Source: Bagarius yarrelli
Taxonomy: Eukaryota > Chordata > Actinopteri > Siluriformes > Sisoridae
Length of the DNA: 64,000 nucleotides
Assembly (NCBI GenBank): GCA_005784505.1
Contig: VCAZ01000008.1
Location: forward strand, 3,707,763 to 3,771,762
Direction of reading: 5' to 3'
Part shown: one piece after another, positions 1-12,655 of the stretch
Layout of the letters: each line of letters begins with the position of its first letter
Position numbering within the stretch: the stretch's first letter is position 1
Translations under genes and position numbers: made by a program
The notes under the pieces: generated by a model
The model's database searches: none
Told to the model about the DNA's origin: nothing
The model's input: the letters and a program-made list of their open reading frames with translations, nothing else

Positions 1-510
1 ACTGAATAAAAAAAACCCTTCTTGTCCACACATCCTGTAATAAAGTCCCCTGAGATAAGGTTAATTTGCTGCACTCTCAGCACGCCAGTTTAAAATCCAA
101 ATGCAGTCACGTTCACTTTTAGATTTCTAGTTAAAATATGATTAAATAAATCAAGACGGTTCTTTAAACTATTGTATTTAATGCTAGTATCAAAATGAGT
201 TAATAGATACCATCTAACGATTAATCTTAAATCACTTTTTATGTATTTAAGCATTAGCTATTTTAAATTTATTGACCAGATTAGAGTGCTTTATATTTTT
301 TTATATGTGGTTTTTTTTTTTTTGTTAAGCTGCATTTTATCTTGTTTTGCTCTTAAACTAATTTTAAATACAGGTACGATCAGGGGTATGAGAATAATTG
401 TGGGGGGGGGGGCGTCATCATGGGTGTGAAAGAAACGAATCACAGGAATAAATGAATCACAGGAAAAAAATAGACAAAATGACTGAATTATTTTAAAATA
501 AATAAAAAAT
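1..510. other. Intergenic, AT-rich, no gene seen
   Basis: Nothing beyond a G run near 402-411. Confidence 0.7.
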
Positions 511-818
511 ATTCATTCATTTTCTATACCTGCTTATTCCCTCATGGGGAGGATCTGCTGGAGCCCATCCCAGCTGCCTCTGCAAGGGCGTGAGGAGCAG
601 GGGGGGTGCACCCTGGGCAGGTCACCGGTCCATCACAGGGCCACACATGCACACACTCACTCCTATGGGCAATTTAGAATCACCAGTCAACCTAATATAC
701 ATGTTTTTGGACTGTGGGGGGAAACTGGAGTACCTGGAGTAAACTCAGGCCGGGAATTGAACCAGGGCCTCCTTGCTGTGAGGCAACAGTGCTAACCACT
801 AAGCCACCGTGCTGCCCC
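511..818 (-). repeat. DANA/Mermaid-like tRNA-derived SINE (V-SINE type)
   Basis: The minus strand starts with a tRNA-like head (ggggcagcacggtggctta) and carries the conserved block with the antisense of ttgcccataggagtgagtg and gatggactgg-type sequence, ending in an attcattcatt tail. The segment with gcatgttctccccgtg is missing, so the copy is internally deleted. Confidence 0.8.
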
Positions 819-3680
819 TTATAAATACCTATATGAATATGTAAAAAATAAAAGAATCGTGCACAAAATTTGGTAAATACATTTTACATTCTGTGACTTC
901 CTGTGCCATTTCTCTAAGGGAAATCGATGCTGTATGATTGATTGTAGACACTTCCTGCTACATCAGTGGAAGTTAAAAGCAGCTTTTTACAAATCACAAG
1001 CATCAAACTGAGTTTTTCCGATATGACTCTCACATTTTTGGTCCTTTTTAAGAGTCGCTCATTAACTCGACTTCCCTTTGTTACCGTGTTCTTCATCTCG
1101 TGTCAATTCACATTAATGCAGTCAGGAGCTCTGTAGGTGATTGGGTTTCAGCGGCAAACTTCAAAGAGCTGATTTACACTGTGAAAGAGAGCCAGTGATC
1201 CCTGAGCTCCTGTTGGATTTGTTATCTGTTCTAACGTCGAGGCATAGAATTCTAATCTAAAACTAATCAGTCATGTCATGCAAATGATAGAACCGTGAAA
1301 AACACTCACAAACACCGGCTATGTGCTAACTGAGATATTATTCAGCCTTTAACCTCATGAAGCAGTTCCTTATTCACTAGTTAACTGGTCAGTGGGGATA
1401 TAATCAACAAAGCTCAGTATTTTATTTGGCTTTTTAAACATTTTAGTGAAAGTTGCTCCAAAAGATCTTTAAAACCACTGTTAAGTCTATAAAGAAATTT
1501 GAAATAAACGTTTCTCAAAGAGAAACATTTTAGGCAAAGAGCTTTAAAGTAACATCAATGCAACTGAACCTATTATACGATGTGAATCAAAACATATCTC
1601 ATCGTTTTCCAAATCTTCCCCCCGTTTCTTTATTGCATGACTTTTTAAAACTTTATCCCCATTCAAATAATTGTAATGCGATTAGATTATAATCTGATTC
1701 ACAATATCAATCCAGGCTCTGCAAATCAGGCCAGAGGTCACTCACACCTTATCTATATGCGCCAGACATAAGCTTATACAATGCTGGATTCTACATAGGG
1801 TTTAGTAAACTAGTGCTAGTCCTTGCAAAAATATGCCCCTCTGTCAGCGATGTTAGCAATCGATTATTGAACCAAAACATTTAGAAAAATGCATTTGACA
1901 TAGATCTCGAAACAAATCCACTTTTAGTGATTTTTGGGTTGGGAGTGCATGCTAAAGTTTCAGAAAGGGTCCTTTCAAACTTTTACAACTTTACTACCAA
2001 GACGTTTTGTCATTTTAAAGTGGAAGCATGTTTCACCATCTTCTTTTAATACATGGCTAAATGAAGTGTTTACTTGCATTAAATTGAAAAAAATTGATTG
2101 TTACTTACCGGTACTTTAAAGACCTTTTGCAAGATGTGATGCCCCTTTTTAGAGTATTTAATGACTAACTTGTTCAAGTTCAAGGAGCTATATTTTCATT
2201 TCAGCCATATATAGCAGATGCAGTACTTGTTTATACTTAAGCTGAGCATTTTTATTTTATTCCATTTTTACTTTATTATTTCAACTTATTATTATGTATT
2301 TTATTTTTTAAATTATAAAAAAAATTCCTTCTTCTTCTTAAGAGCAGTCATAGCTTTTTGAGAGAGGAAAGCGTCTGTTGGGGTGGTAAATGTAGGGAAG
2401 GATATGTTGTAATCTGTTAAATTGATATTCCATGTAGAAAATCTAATAAAGAAATCTGAAATAAAAGTTTCACAAAGAGGATCTTAAAAGGAGAAACAAT
2501 TAAAAAGACTATACGATGTGAATCCAATCAAGATTTTATTGTATGGCTTGCTGTCATATCTTTCTTAGCGCCTGCTTTTCCATTTCCCATCATCCCCAGC
2601 CAGTGGACAACTTTTAATCCTCACATAAATAATTTTAAGCCAAATATTCTTATTTACAATGTCCACGTTTTTATATGTATTACAACCGAGCAGTTATGGG
2701 TTAGGATCTTGCTTAGAAGCTCAGCTTTGGCAGTTTGATCCCCGTGGGACTTTCAATAGTAGTATACAAATAGATTAACCACTGATCCTTTTAACCAAAC
2801 CCATCTGTTCCCAGTCAAGTCATTTCCTTTAAATATCCCCGAATGTGGTCAGTCTGTTGCTTAGTCTTGCTTCTGCATTGCTTGTTGTGAGTCTCCTAAC
2901 TTACATTTTGTGCTTTTTTTCCTTTCTTCCTTCTTTATAATGCAATTATATATTCATGGATTCATAGAGTAGAAGTTTCACCGTATGCCTCACCAGACGT
3001 TTCCTGTACACATGACAATATACTCTTGAATGTTTAATTGAATTATTTTACGTTTTATTTTTCTGATTACTGTCTGGAAGAAGAAAAAAAAAAATCTTTC
3101 CCCCCAACTAAGCCGGTTTTCATTACCTGAGCAGATAAAATCTGTTTATCTAGCGACGCTTTCTTCTCCACGTTGTGCCTGAAATTATGAATTTAACGTA
3201 TGCAATTTCCCCCCCAAGACCCAACCTGCATGCTAAGAAATAGCCAGCTACAAATTACAAAAAAAGGTAAATTATATAATATCTACCCAATGAGTACACA
3301 CTGCTAACAAAAAATGCGTTCTGTAGTTAAAGTGTGTTGCCCTGATCTTCACCCTGAAATAATCTAGAGTACAACAGTTGAATAAATAAACCTAGTCCCG
3401 ATACATCTTAGGCATGCGTTTAACATGCCAGCATGCTGCATCTGGCTGTGTGGGGTGATTAGTGTGTAACTGTCCCTAGCACAGTGTGTGGCAAGCCTAA
3501 ATTTAGAACACACTTTAGCTATTCTTTTTCCATTATTAACGACTAGGCATTCTTTAAAAGGAGAACGCTGTTGCAAGTCGCACCACAACCACCAGAACCA
3601 TTACATATTTAATATTTAAACACCTTCATGGTAATAATATTTCTCCTTAAATTTGGATTTTATTTGAAGGTGAAAAAAAT

Positions 3681-3797
3681 GGTAGCTCAGCGGTTAAAGT
3701 TTAATTCTCAGCACCACCAGGCTGCGCTTACTGGGCCCCTGAGCATAGTGGCCCTTCAAGCTTAACCGCTCACTTTGATAAAAATGAGATAATGAGT
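3681..3797 (+). repeat. Partial tRNA-SINE (LINE-tail family)
   Basis: It contains ggtagctcagcggttaaag, ctcagcaccaccag and gggcccctgagca, shared with the other copies of this family (for example 25186-25371). The 3' tail is missing. Confidence 0.65.
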
Positions 3798-6147
3798 TGA
3801 ATCTGAGAAAAACAGCGAATAACATCGATAATGCTGAAAACCTTCATAGCATTTTTTTCAGAAATGTGCCTTTATTCATTTGCATAATTAACTTAAATAG
3901 TTACGAAAATATTTCTTTCCTAATCAAATCATAACCCAAACCAGAAAGGACCCTAACAGACCCGAGACACGGAGCTGGCCTTTAATTAACATTTTTCTTA
4001 GTTTCCAACTCTGTATGATCTGTGTTGTATGAACACTTGCTAATGTTTAAGATGTAGCGGGGTATTAATGTGTATAAATTAGCGTGAGCTAGCTACCTCT
4101 TCAGATAAAAGCAGAAGATCTGGGCTCTATAGGTCTTCATCATTTATTGGTGCCTAGCGGACATGTAAAGCAGACAATCACAGCTGGTTTTATTACGCGC
4201 CATTTTTGGGTGAATTTTAAGGTTTAAGGTTAAATCAATTTCATTAAAAAAAACCCACAATGTGCAAAAATGGTTTGTCTATTTGAGGATGTTCTGCAAA
4301 TTAATGAGTCTTTTGACAGTTATAGGGTAATGTGTGCCATTAGCATCAGCCTTTTAGCTCATGTACTCTCCAAATTAATCAAGCATTTATCAAGCCGGCA
4401 ACTGTTGATGATTATGGTGATGTTAACATCAACACCATAAAATATATTTTTCAGATATAGAATATTTTTGGATTAGCTTAGCCACATGTAAACACAAAAA
4501 AAATGCTATCAAATAGTATTATAGCAGTTAGTTTTCAGTAAATTATTTACTATTTTTACTTTTATAAAAGTTTTAGTACAGTAACAGTGCTGTTACTTAA
4601 GCTATTTTTTCCTAACCTAAATAATACAGTCTGTATGCACCGCCAATCATACTGGACTGCAGGAGAAGCTTTTACAGACCATTGACATTTAGGCTTGTCT
4701 GGTAAGACCTGCACAACATGTCATGCACCAAAGAGAACAGCTCCAGCATTTCTCAGAAATCTCTAAAATGTCACGAAGTAGTGCAGTGTCTCAGAGTGTC
4801 TCTCCTGTGGCTCTTACAAGTGGCAGAGATCACCTCCACGTTAGGCAGGTGTACATGCTTCCCGCTGTGCAGGATTCTTTCATTATCATGTCCTATGTTT
4901 GCTCAGTAGAGTGTCTGGAATTGATGGCTCCTAAGATCACTCCAGTCGTCTGTGACACTTTCTTTAAAAGTCTGCTCATGACAAGGCAATCCAATTTGCT
5001 CTTTTGATATATTAGCACATGTAGAAGAAGCTTGACATATGTAGCTGTTTCCCAGTGCCTGCATTACAGTGAATGTGGTTTTTCTGCTTTGAGATGCTTG
5101 CTGCTTTAGTTCTAGGGTTGCATATTTGAACCTACATTCCTTTAGCACGACCGGGTTAAAAACGAAGTCTGCTCATTTTTGGTCACCTATAAAGAAGGTG
5201 TTTTGTTAGAAAGGCTTATTAGTAAGAACTTTATTTATTTATTTACCGTCTCATCCATTTATTTCATAAGATCTTTATTTTAGTCAGGACTGAGGTGGTT
5301 TCAGATCCTATCCAAGGAGCACCAGGTACAAATTATAAACTCATTCAACAAATTAGTCATAGTCGGTCCACATCCTTGCATGAATTTGGGTAGTTTCAGC
5401 TTTTACAGTACATGTTATGCCTATTACACTGTTGACTAAATGTTCAATGCATATGGCACAAAAAACTGTAAAAAAAATCCCAGATTTTGCCTGAACCAAA
5501 GGCAATCATTTCTCTAAGCTAAAACCTGGATTTCTAAACTTATTATAAATGTACACTATAGACTGAACGTTCTTATACAAACATTCTATGGTCATCAACT
5601 TAACAACTAAACACTAAAATTTGAGATTGGTTGCATTTAATGACAGTGAGACAACATCCTAATCCAAGGATGATAAAAACTGCAAAGTCTAGACCTTCTG
5701 CTATCAGTCTAAAGGTCTGGCTACCGGAACAATGGGTAATTCCACAACCTGACCACATACACAAGACTCGAAAGAAGGAAACCAAAAAAATCGGAGAAAA
5801 CTCCTAAATAACACATGCACTAAAACTCCACATGAGCAGTTTCTCAAGGTTTTATAGGACCCTGGAGTCAGTGTGGTACAATGTGGTTTGGAAGAGGCTG
5901 AATTTGCCTCATTAGCTTAGCTGAAACCAACCAAATGGCATGTAGGAGAGATGATGGATGAAGCGCAGTGTAAGTAATGTATGAAGAATGAACGTGTCCA
6001 CACCTGTGCAGATGGTGTTATTGTTCGCTAGTACACGATTTTGTTTGGCAAAAATCTATCAAATTAAAGGGAATTATAAGTTATGGTATTTTATTTATCT
6101 ACCTACATCACACATGCTATTTAAATAAGAGATAAATGAGACTATAA

Positions 6148-6150
<3 letters not shown>

Positions 6151-6193
<43 letters not shown>

Positions 6194-6220
6194 TATATAT
6201 ATATATATATATATATATAT
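6151..6220. repeat. (TA)n microsatellite
   Basis: TA run with one ctat interruption. Confidence 0.95.
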
Positions 6221-7384
6221 CTATAATAAATAGGGATAATTACTCCTTTCCAGAATTTAACAACATCCTGGATAATCAAATCCAAAATAAGGATCTGGTG
6301 TTTTGTTTTTGTCAAGTTCCAGAAAGGATATCCTGTAAGTCCAACAGACCTGATTGCTTTTAAGTATCATAATATTAGTCCAAATAGGGGAAAGGGCTAA
6401 AAAAAAGAAGGAAATATAAGAGAAGCTTTGTACCATTAGGATGAGTGGTTAAGAGAAGTGAAGATTTGCACATACCAAAAAATCCACAGGGAGTGGAAAA
6501 AATGGAAAGTTTGCTTAACCAATTAGAAAACATAATTTCGTTCCCATCAGTAGGCGACGGCGTCTCCTATTATGGTTTGGTACATTAGGGCTATGAGTTG
6601 GTGGGCTTAATACATCCCTGAGGTTTCCATCAGCAATCCAGTACATCATGTGGACTGAACGCTATAGTGTACATTACCAGCAGAGCCTCTGTGCCGTTTA
6701 CAGACCTCCAGCCCCCCCACCCCTGCCCACCCCATTACATTCGCTCAGATCTATTCTTTAATGGTGTTTAAATTTTTTCCTGACTGGAATTTAATTCCTT
6801 TCCTGCCATTTGCACTTGACCAGATCAAACAAATAATCTTCAGCGTGTCTTTAGTCATTGCTGCAGTTTGCTGCCATTTTCCACATGGCTGCTGTCAGAT
6901 GACCTGCAGGAGAAATGAGATCTTTGTATCTCCCCCAACAATTCGAGTCAAGGAGGTCTTATTATTCCTGTCAGCCAGTTTATTCTAACAAAGACAAACT
7001 TCATTTCCAACGTCTGCTTACAATAGGATTAGTGACCTTCACCACTGAGATTTTCCCAGCCTCCACCTGTGATTGCTGGTTGTGATATTAATTGAGAGTA
7101 CTGAAGTTTATTACCTATCAATAGCTTGTAAATGAAATTGTTTGGATTGAGCAATTTGCTGCATCACAAAAAGGAAACTAGTACACACGACACAAAGTAC
7201 ATTTTGAAGGATGTAACGCTGGATTTATGCCAATGTTTCTGCCGTTTATCAAATGCTAACTGGAAAAAGCCGTAGCATTTTCAATTGAACAATTTTTGCT
7301 TAGCCTGTGTAGCACATCGCGGCACAAATCAATAAACATTTGTAGTAAGACAATGCAATCTTTATCTCTGGAGTGTTTAAAATA

Positions 7385-7700
7385 CAATATACAAACACTT
7401 GACCATCCCATCCGTATGTGTTTTTTTTAACATCCAGTCCCAGATTTGGTCCCACTTCTTTAATAACCTCCACATTTCTGGAAAACCTTTTGGATTCTGG
7501 TTCTAAGGATTTCTTTATTCAGCCACAAAACGATTAGTGGGTTTAGGAGTGACAAAAGTGTTTAATAGGGTTGAGGTCAGGGCTCCATGCAGAAGTTTGA
7601 TTACACCAACTTTACAGCTTGTCTTCATGGAAATTTAGTGGTTTTGTACATCGTTTAATACAACTCTTGTCATGCTGGCATACGGTGTTTGCGCGTATTA
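7385..7700 (-). mobile_element. Tc1/mariner-like transposon remnant
   Basis: A terminal sequence (caaacacttgaccatcccat) is followed by ggttgaggtcagggctccat, the antisense of the transposase region that ends DLNPxxH. It is strongly degenerate and has no usable ORF. Confidence 0.55.
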
Positions 7701-8249
7701 GTTCCAGTTATTGCTATAACAGACAAAAACACTTGATTTGACTTTGCTGTGCAACGGTTGGGGAGTACAAACTTATGGATCGCTTGATATTTGATGCATT
7801 TTGACTGGGTCTGTTAAATTTTATGGTTGATATATATTAAGGAGAATATAGTATAAAATATGCTATAAAAATCTCCTATCTGTTGGAGGGTTTGTTGCAT
7901 TCTAGGAGATTCCAGTCATATCCTGGCCCTTAACTCCTGGCCCAGTGAATCAGTTTGATCTGAATAATCAGTACTGTAAAGTGTGCTTCAGTACATCAAA
8001 GATAAAATGGTTCATTCGCATTTCAATCTTAATTGCAGGAATTAAAATAAGAGAACGAATAAGTGGTGCTCTTGCACATGCTCTTGTCGCTCAAATCTGA
8101 GACTTGACACCTTTAATTCCCCTCTTTATCAGCGTCACTTGTGTTTCTAATCTAGAGGGACGGCTCTCTGGTGAGCCTCCAAAGACGATAAAGCATAAAT
8201 AAGAAATTAATGCTTGTGAGATTGAAGCAGGTTCACTTATATATATATA

Positions 8250-8326
<77 letters not shown>

Positions 8327-10688
8327 CAGGATGTGTGGGCTAAAGTTAGTTTTTTTTAACCCCAGAAAAAAACTATTGCCGTCTGCCAGTCATTCATGTT
8401 TTTGTGTGTTTGTTTATATTGAATACTACAGTGCAGTTTTAATGAGGTCAGTGTGACAGATACACCAATGATGTGACGTTTGTTTATTATCGGATATAAT
8501 TAAATGAAGAATTATTATTATTATATTATTGTGGACACACACTTTGGTATACGCTGTAAAATTTGCCCACAGGAAGTAAATAGTTAAGCAAAAAAATCCA
8601 GCAGTTATTCTTCTTTAATAAAGCATTTTTAATGTTAGCTATCATTTATTCTTCTTTGAATTGATACCGCACATCATGGTGTCTTATGATGATGAACAAA
8701 GTTCACAAAACTTATCAAGATAAAAACGGTGACAGTATATACTATATCACATGGCTTTATCTTAACAAGATATTTTATAGAGGGTAAAATATAATGTAAT
8801 TTAAACATGTAATTATTATATATAGATCTGTGTGTGTGTGATTACTAGTTTTCACTAGTGGCCAGTAGTAAGTAGTCAGACTGCTGTTTCTTTGATTATG
8901 GTCTGAGGAGCACTATACTATTTAGTAGGCGTATATCGTCTTATTGGCTCTGCTGTATTATAATCAAAATCCTTACACATCAATGTAACGGTTTATTGGC
9001 TTTTTCTCCTGACCAGTCATGTCTTTGTCAGCTTTTGAAATGTTCGCTGTTCCCGTCATGCCAAGCCTATTTTTTCGCAACACAACAAAGCAAAGCTGTA
9101 CTGATAAATCAGGGTATTTTACGACCCATTGTTGTACTTTGATCGTCTATCCTGCCAACTCTAAATAAGGAACTGGTTGGTTTGTTAATAAATGGTTCTG
9201 TTCAGTGCCATAAATATTAGCAATTATTCAAAAGCTTCACTAAAATAATAGTCAAATTCGTTGGGCTATTGGTTTTCAATTATTCTGTCCACCACATATA
9301 AACCATTGAGGTGGTTTACCGCACGGTGACAGAAATCCATGGTGATCGTAAGGAGATTTCCTGTAAATATCCTAGCCAGAGTGTGCTCACTGTTCTTATC
9401 AGTGCTCACTACAGATGAATGACAATCAATTAACTCGGCAGAGCAGAGCACTTTGTCCCCCAGATCATCTTACAGATAAGAGTTTGTGGTGGCTTTTCTG
9501 ACCAAACTTGCTAGGTTTCAGCTCCTGGAACCTTTATCAACTTTTCTTATTTTTGAGTAAGATAACGTCGACAAATGCCATGAAGGATTTTCAGCCTGAA
9601 ATTCACAACAGACTTAAATAAACCCCAAGCATGAAATAGCCTTCTGATGGAAGCAGTTTTTATTCATTAAAGTCAATACAAACATTCTTTTTGCTGTGTT
9701 AATTAAATAATATTAGATAATTGAAAAATATGTGACAGCCCAATCCGTACAAAATAATATGCCTATCCAGATTATCCATCATGTTTTTGTTAATAAAATT
9801 AGCATACTGAAGTACAGCTGCTGGTTTTAGATTCGTGTCTTTCCGGTGATACGAAAAGTTATTAGGTTTCAGTGCCGCCGAAAGTTAAACTAGGGAATAG
9901 AATTATCTTTCTTTTAGCCCTTTAGCTGGCATCAAAAGCATAAAACACTGTAATGACAGTCCTTTATGGTTGCTCGTTGTGGGATATAATGATATTTAGC
10001 TGACATCAAGCAAATATTTCAAAAATGTAATGGAAGGTCAGTGTGATCACAAAAAGTGGTCAAAGTCAGATCTTTAACAAGAACAAGGACATTCGTTATA
10101 ATAAGTGTCACTAATAGGCAGATCTCTGTGAATTGCTTTTTTATGCAAATTTCTTTTTCAGTAAAGAGGAAAAAAACAAGAAAAAAAAAAAAATACCAGA
10201 AGCAGAAGTGCACTGCATGAATTTTTCTTAAAAGTCAGTTTTAATGGGCTCTAGTCATTTCTGCCGCATTGATTAAAACCCTTGTTGTTTTTTGTATGTT
10301 TATCACATAATGTACTGTCCTGTTTACACCTAACACAGAACACAGCTGCTGGGAGCGTCTAAATAGTGGGTAATATTTTTTTTTGAAGATTTGTTTTTTT
10401 GCCATCTGTTGTACCTGAACAGCTTTACCCAAGACAGTCTCGCTGAAATGACTTAAGCATAAAACTGCGGCTGAGGCTGCAGCCTTGTGACCCTGAGCAC
10501 CTGCTAGCTGACTTGCCATGACTACATTAGTTTCTGTTGATCGACATTAAGATAAAATGGATTTTTACTGCTGATTATTGTTGTATGTAATTGTATTCTC
10601 TTAGCATCATGTTGAAGAAGTTTTGCGTTTATGTGTCATCTCTCATGAACAGTATAGTCTGTTATAAATGTGATATTTTCTGCCAAAT
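7701..10688. other. Intergenic stretch without a recognised gene
   Basis: AT-rich sequence with one (TA)n array. No exon-like or repeat-family sequence was recognised otherwise. Confidence 0.6.
8237..8323. repeat. (TA)n microsatellite
   Basis: About 85 bp of TA with one phase slip. Confidence 0.95.
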
Positions 10689-10704
10689 GCAGAATAGATA
10701 GCAA

Positions 10705-11065
10705 GTAGCAGAGCTGAAGATGTTGAGGTTTTCTTTGGAAGTGACGAGGTGGGATAAGAGTAGAAACGAGTTCATCAGGGGGACGGCTCATGTTACGGAA
10801 TGATGTTTTGGGGAGAAAGTCAGGAAAGCCTGATTGAGGTGGTTTGGACATGTACAGAGGAGGGATAGTGAATATATTGGTAGGAGGATGTTAGAAATGA
10901 AGCTACCAGGCAGAAGGCAAAGAGAAAGACCAAAAAGGGGGTATTTGGATGCGATAAACAAGAACATGAGATAAGTTGGTGTAAGTGAAGAGGATGTAGA
11001 GAATAAGGTTAGGTGGAGACAGATGATTCACTGTGCCGACCCCTAAAAGGAAACAGGAAGAAGAA
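10705..11065 (+). mobile_element. 5'-truncated RTE-like LINE, ORF C-terminal fragment, with 16-bp target duplication
   Basis: In one + frame it reads LRWFGHVQRRDSEYIGRRML, then MKLPGRRQRERPKRGYLDAI and VRWRQMIHCADP, the C-terminal signature of RTE-like non-LTR retrotransposons. Stops show it is dead. It is flanked by gcagaatagatagcaa at 10689-10704 and 11066-11081, a target-site duplication. The 3' end is an aggaagaagaa-type tail. The 5' truncation is typical of target-primed reverse transcription. Confidence 0.8.
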
Positions 11066-11222
11066 GCAGAATAGATAGCAAATGATAGAAATAAATTAAA
11101 ACCAATGCTTTGATGCACATTGTTAGTTACATAGCTTCAGTAACATACATTCAAAAATCACGTCAGCATTTAGACAGGGGTAAATTTAACATATAACATT
11201 TAATCTCTGATTATTAAGGTTT

Positions 11223-12310
11223 AATAATAATACATGTTGTTTATGTAGCACCTTTCCAACACCCAAAGTCGCTTTACACAGTAACAGAAGCAAAAAAAAC
11301 CCCAATCAATACACAAAATATACAGAGACGACTTTCACGGTTAGGGTAGAAGAACAAAGAAAATATGGACTAACATACATAACAGGGTACAATTTACAGA
11401 CTAAGAACTAAAGAGAAATACTCCAAAAAATGTGTTTTTAAGAGGTTTTTGAATGTTTAGGGGAAGAGCATTTCTCATTCTTGGGGCCGCAACACTAAAT
11501 GACTAAAACTAAACTTCCATAGTCACCAGATGGAACTTAGGGATGACTAACAGTCTTAGGAATGGACAGGAAGATAAGCTAGATAGATATGCAAGGACCA
11601 AGAATATGGGGAGGCTTATAAGTGAGGGTAAGTATCTTGAAGAGCATGCACAAAGAAACCGAAAGCCAGTGAAGGTGATAGAGAATAGGGGTAACGTGGT
11701 CAGTCTTTCTTTTGTGGGTGATCAAGTGAGCTGCAAAGTTTTAAACATTGTAGTCGTTTGATAGAGTTAGCTGACAGGATAAGCATCTCTCTGACTATCG
11801 GATACGAGGTATATTAGTTAGATGGAAAAAAGGCCGTCTTTACGACTTTACCAATGTGATCATTAAATGAAAAAGTGGAATCAATGTGGAATCAAAAGTG
11901 GGGCAATGAGAAAGGGCATAATCAGATCACCATCCGGATCCATCAGCTGACCAGAAAGCTTAGATACAATGGCATAAATGCCAATTACAATGATCTCAGT
12001 TTTGTTAGAGTTGAATTTAAGATAATTTGCCTACAGCCAAAGCTTGAGTTCCTTTATGCAATTAGATAATGCAGGCGGAGGAAAAATTGCGTTGGAAATC
12101 TGAAACCCATAGCGCTTGATTGTCCAAATTGCTAGCATATAGATAGTAATGAGGAAAGAGCCCAAAACAGAACCTTGAGGTACACCAGAACTGATGGATT
12201 TAGTAGATGATTTGTGATTCTGATATATATAACAAATTGTTGCCTCCAATTAGGTAGGAGGAAAACCATTCAAGGTATTTAAAGGTGTAGTTCCTACTAT
12301 TACATTTACA
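11223..12310 (-). mobile_element. L2-clade LINE ORF2 fragment (degenerate reverse transcriptase)
   Basis: On the minus strand the reverse transcriptase motif SSGVPQGSVLGSFLITIYML lies near 12190-12130. It is followed by LNSNKTEIIVIG near 12020, then ITHKRKTDHVTPILYHLHWL near 11710-11660, KILTLTYKPPHILGP, and a 3' end with aagcgactttgggtgttgg. These are L2/Maui-type landmarks in the right order. The YADD-type catalytic block is not intact, and frameshifts and stops break the ORF. The 5' two-thirds of the element is missing. Confidence 0.8.
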
Positions 12311-12415
12311 TTTGCTACATTTAGCAGACGGCCTTATCCAAAGCAATGTAAAAAAGTGCATAGTCTCATCATTAAACAGCACAATACTGGTATGCTAGAA
12401 CACAAAACAAAGTGT
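12299..12415 (-). repeat. SINE/LINE-tail repeat remnant
   Basis: It carries the antisense tail motif acatttagcagacggcctta followed by ccaaagcaatgtaaaaaagt. It abuts the L2 LINE fragment. Confidence 0.45.
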
Positions 12416-12462
12416 AACTGCGATTTGCACACACAGTCACAGATCTATGACTGGTGGCTATA

Positions 12463-12655
12463 GATCAGGAGTCACCAGTCATAGATCTTGATGTCCTGCA
12501 GAGTTTAGTTCCAACTTGCCTCAAAATACCTGCCTGTAAGTTTCAAGTATACCTAGCAAGACTAATATAAGTTAAGGATTAAGGTGTGTTTAATGAGGGT
12601 TAAAGCTAAACTCTGCAAGATACCAGATCTCCAGAACCAAATTTGGTGGCTTCTG
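12463..12655. mobile_element. Short MITE with imperfect terminal inverted repeats
   Basis: The left arm (gtcctgcagagtttagttcc) and right arm (ggttaaagctaaactctgca) are inverted copies around a short AT-rich centre. This pattern is common in ostariophysan genomes. Confidence 0.55.

Larger units (their letters stand above)
819..7384. other. Intergenic stretch without a recognised gene
   Basis: It holds one partial SINE, one (TA)n array and a diverged local duplication (about 1487-1590 against 2439-2530). ORFs here are short and unlike known proteins. Confidence 0.65.

Noticed and set aside
11543..12069. + strand ORFs as possible small genes
   Set aside because: They are antisense to the L2 LINE reverse transcriptase fragment.
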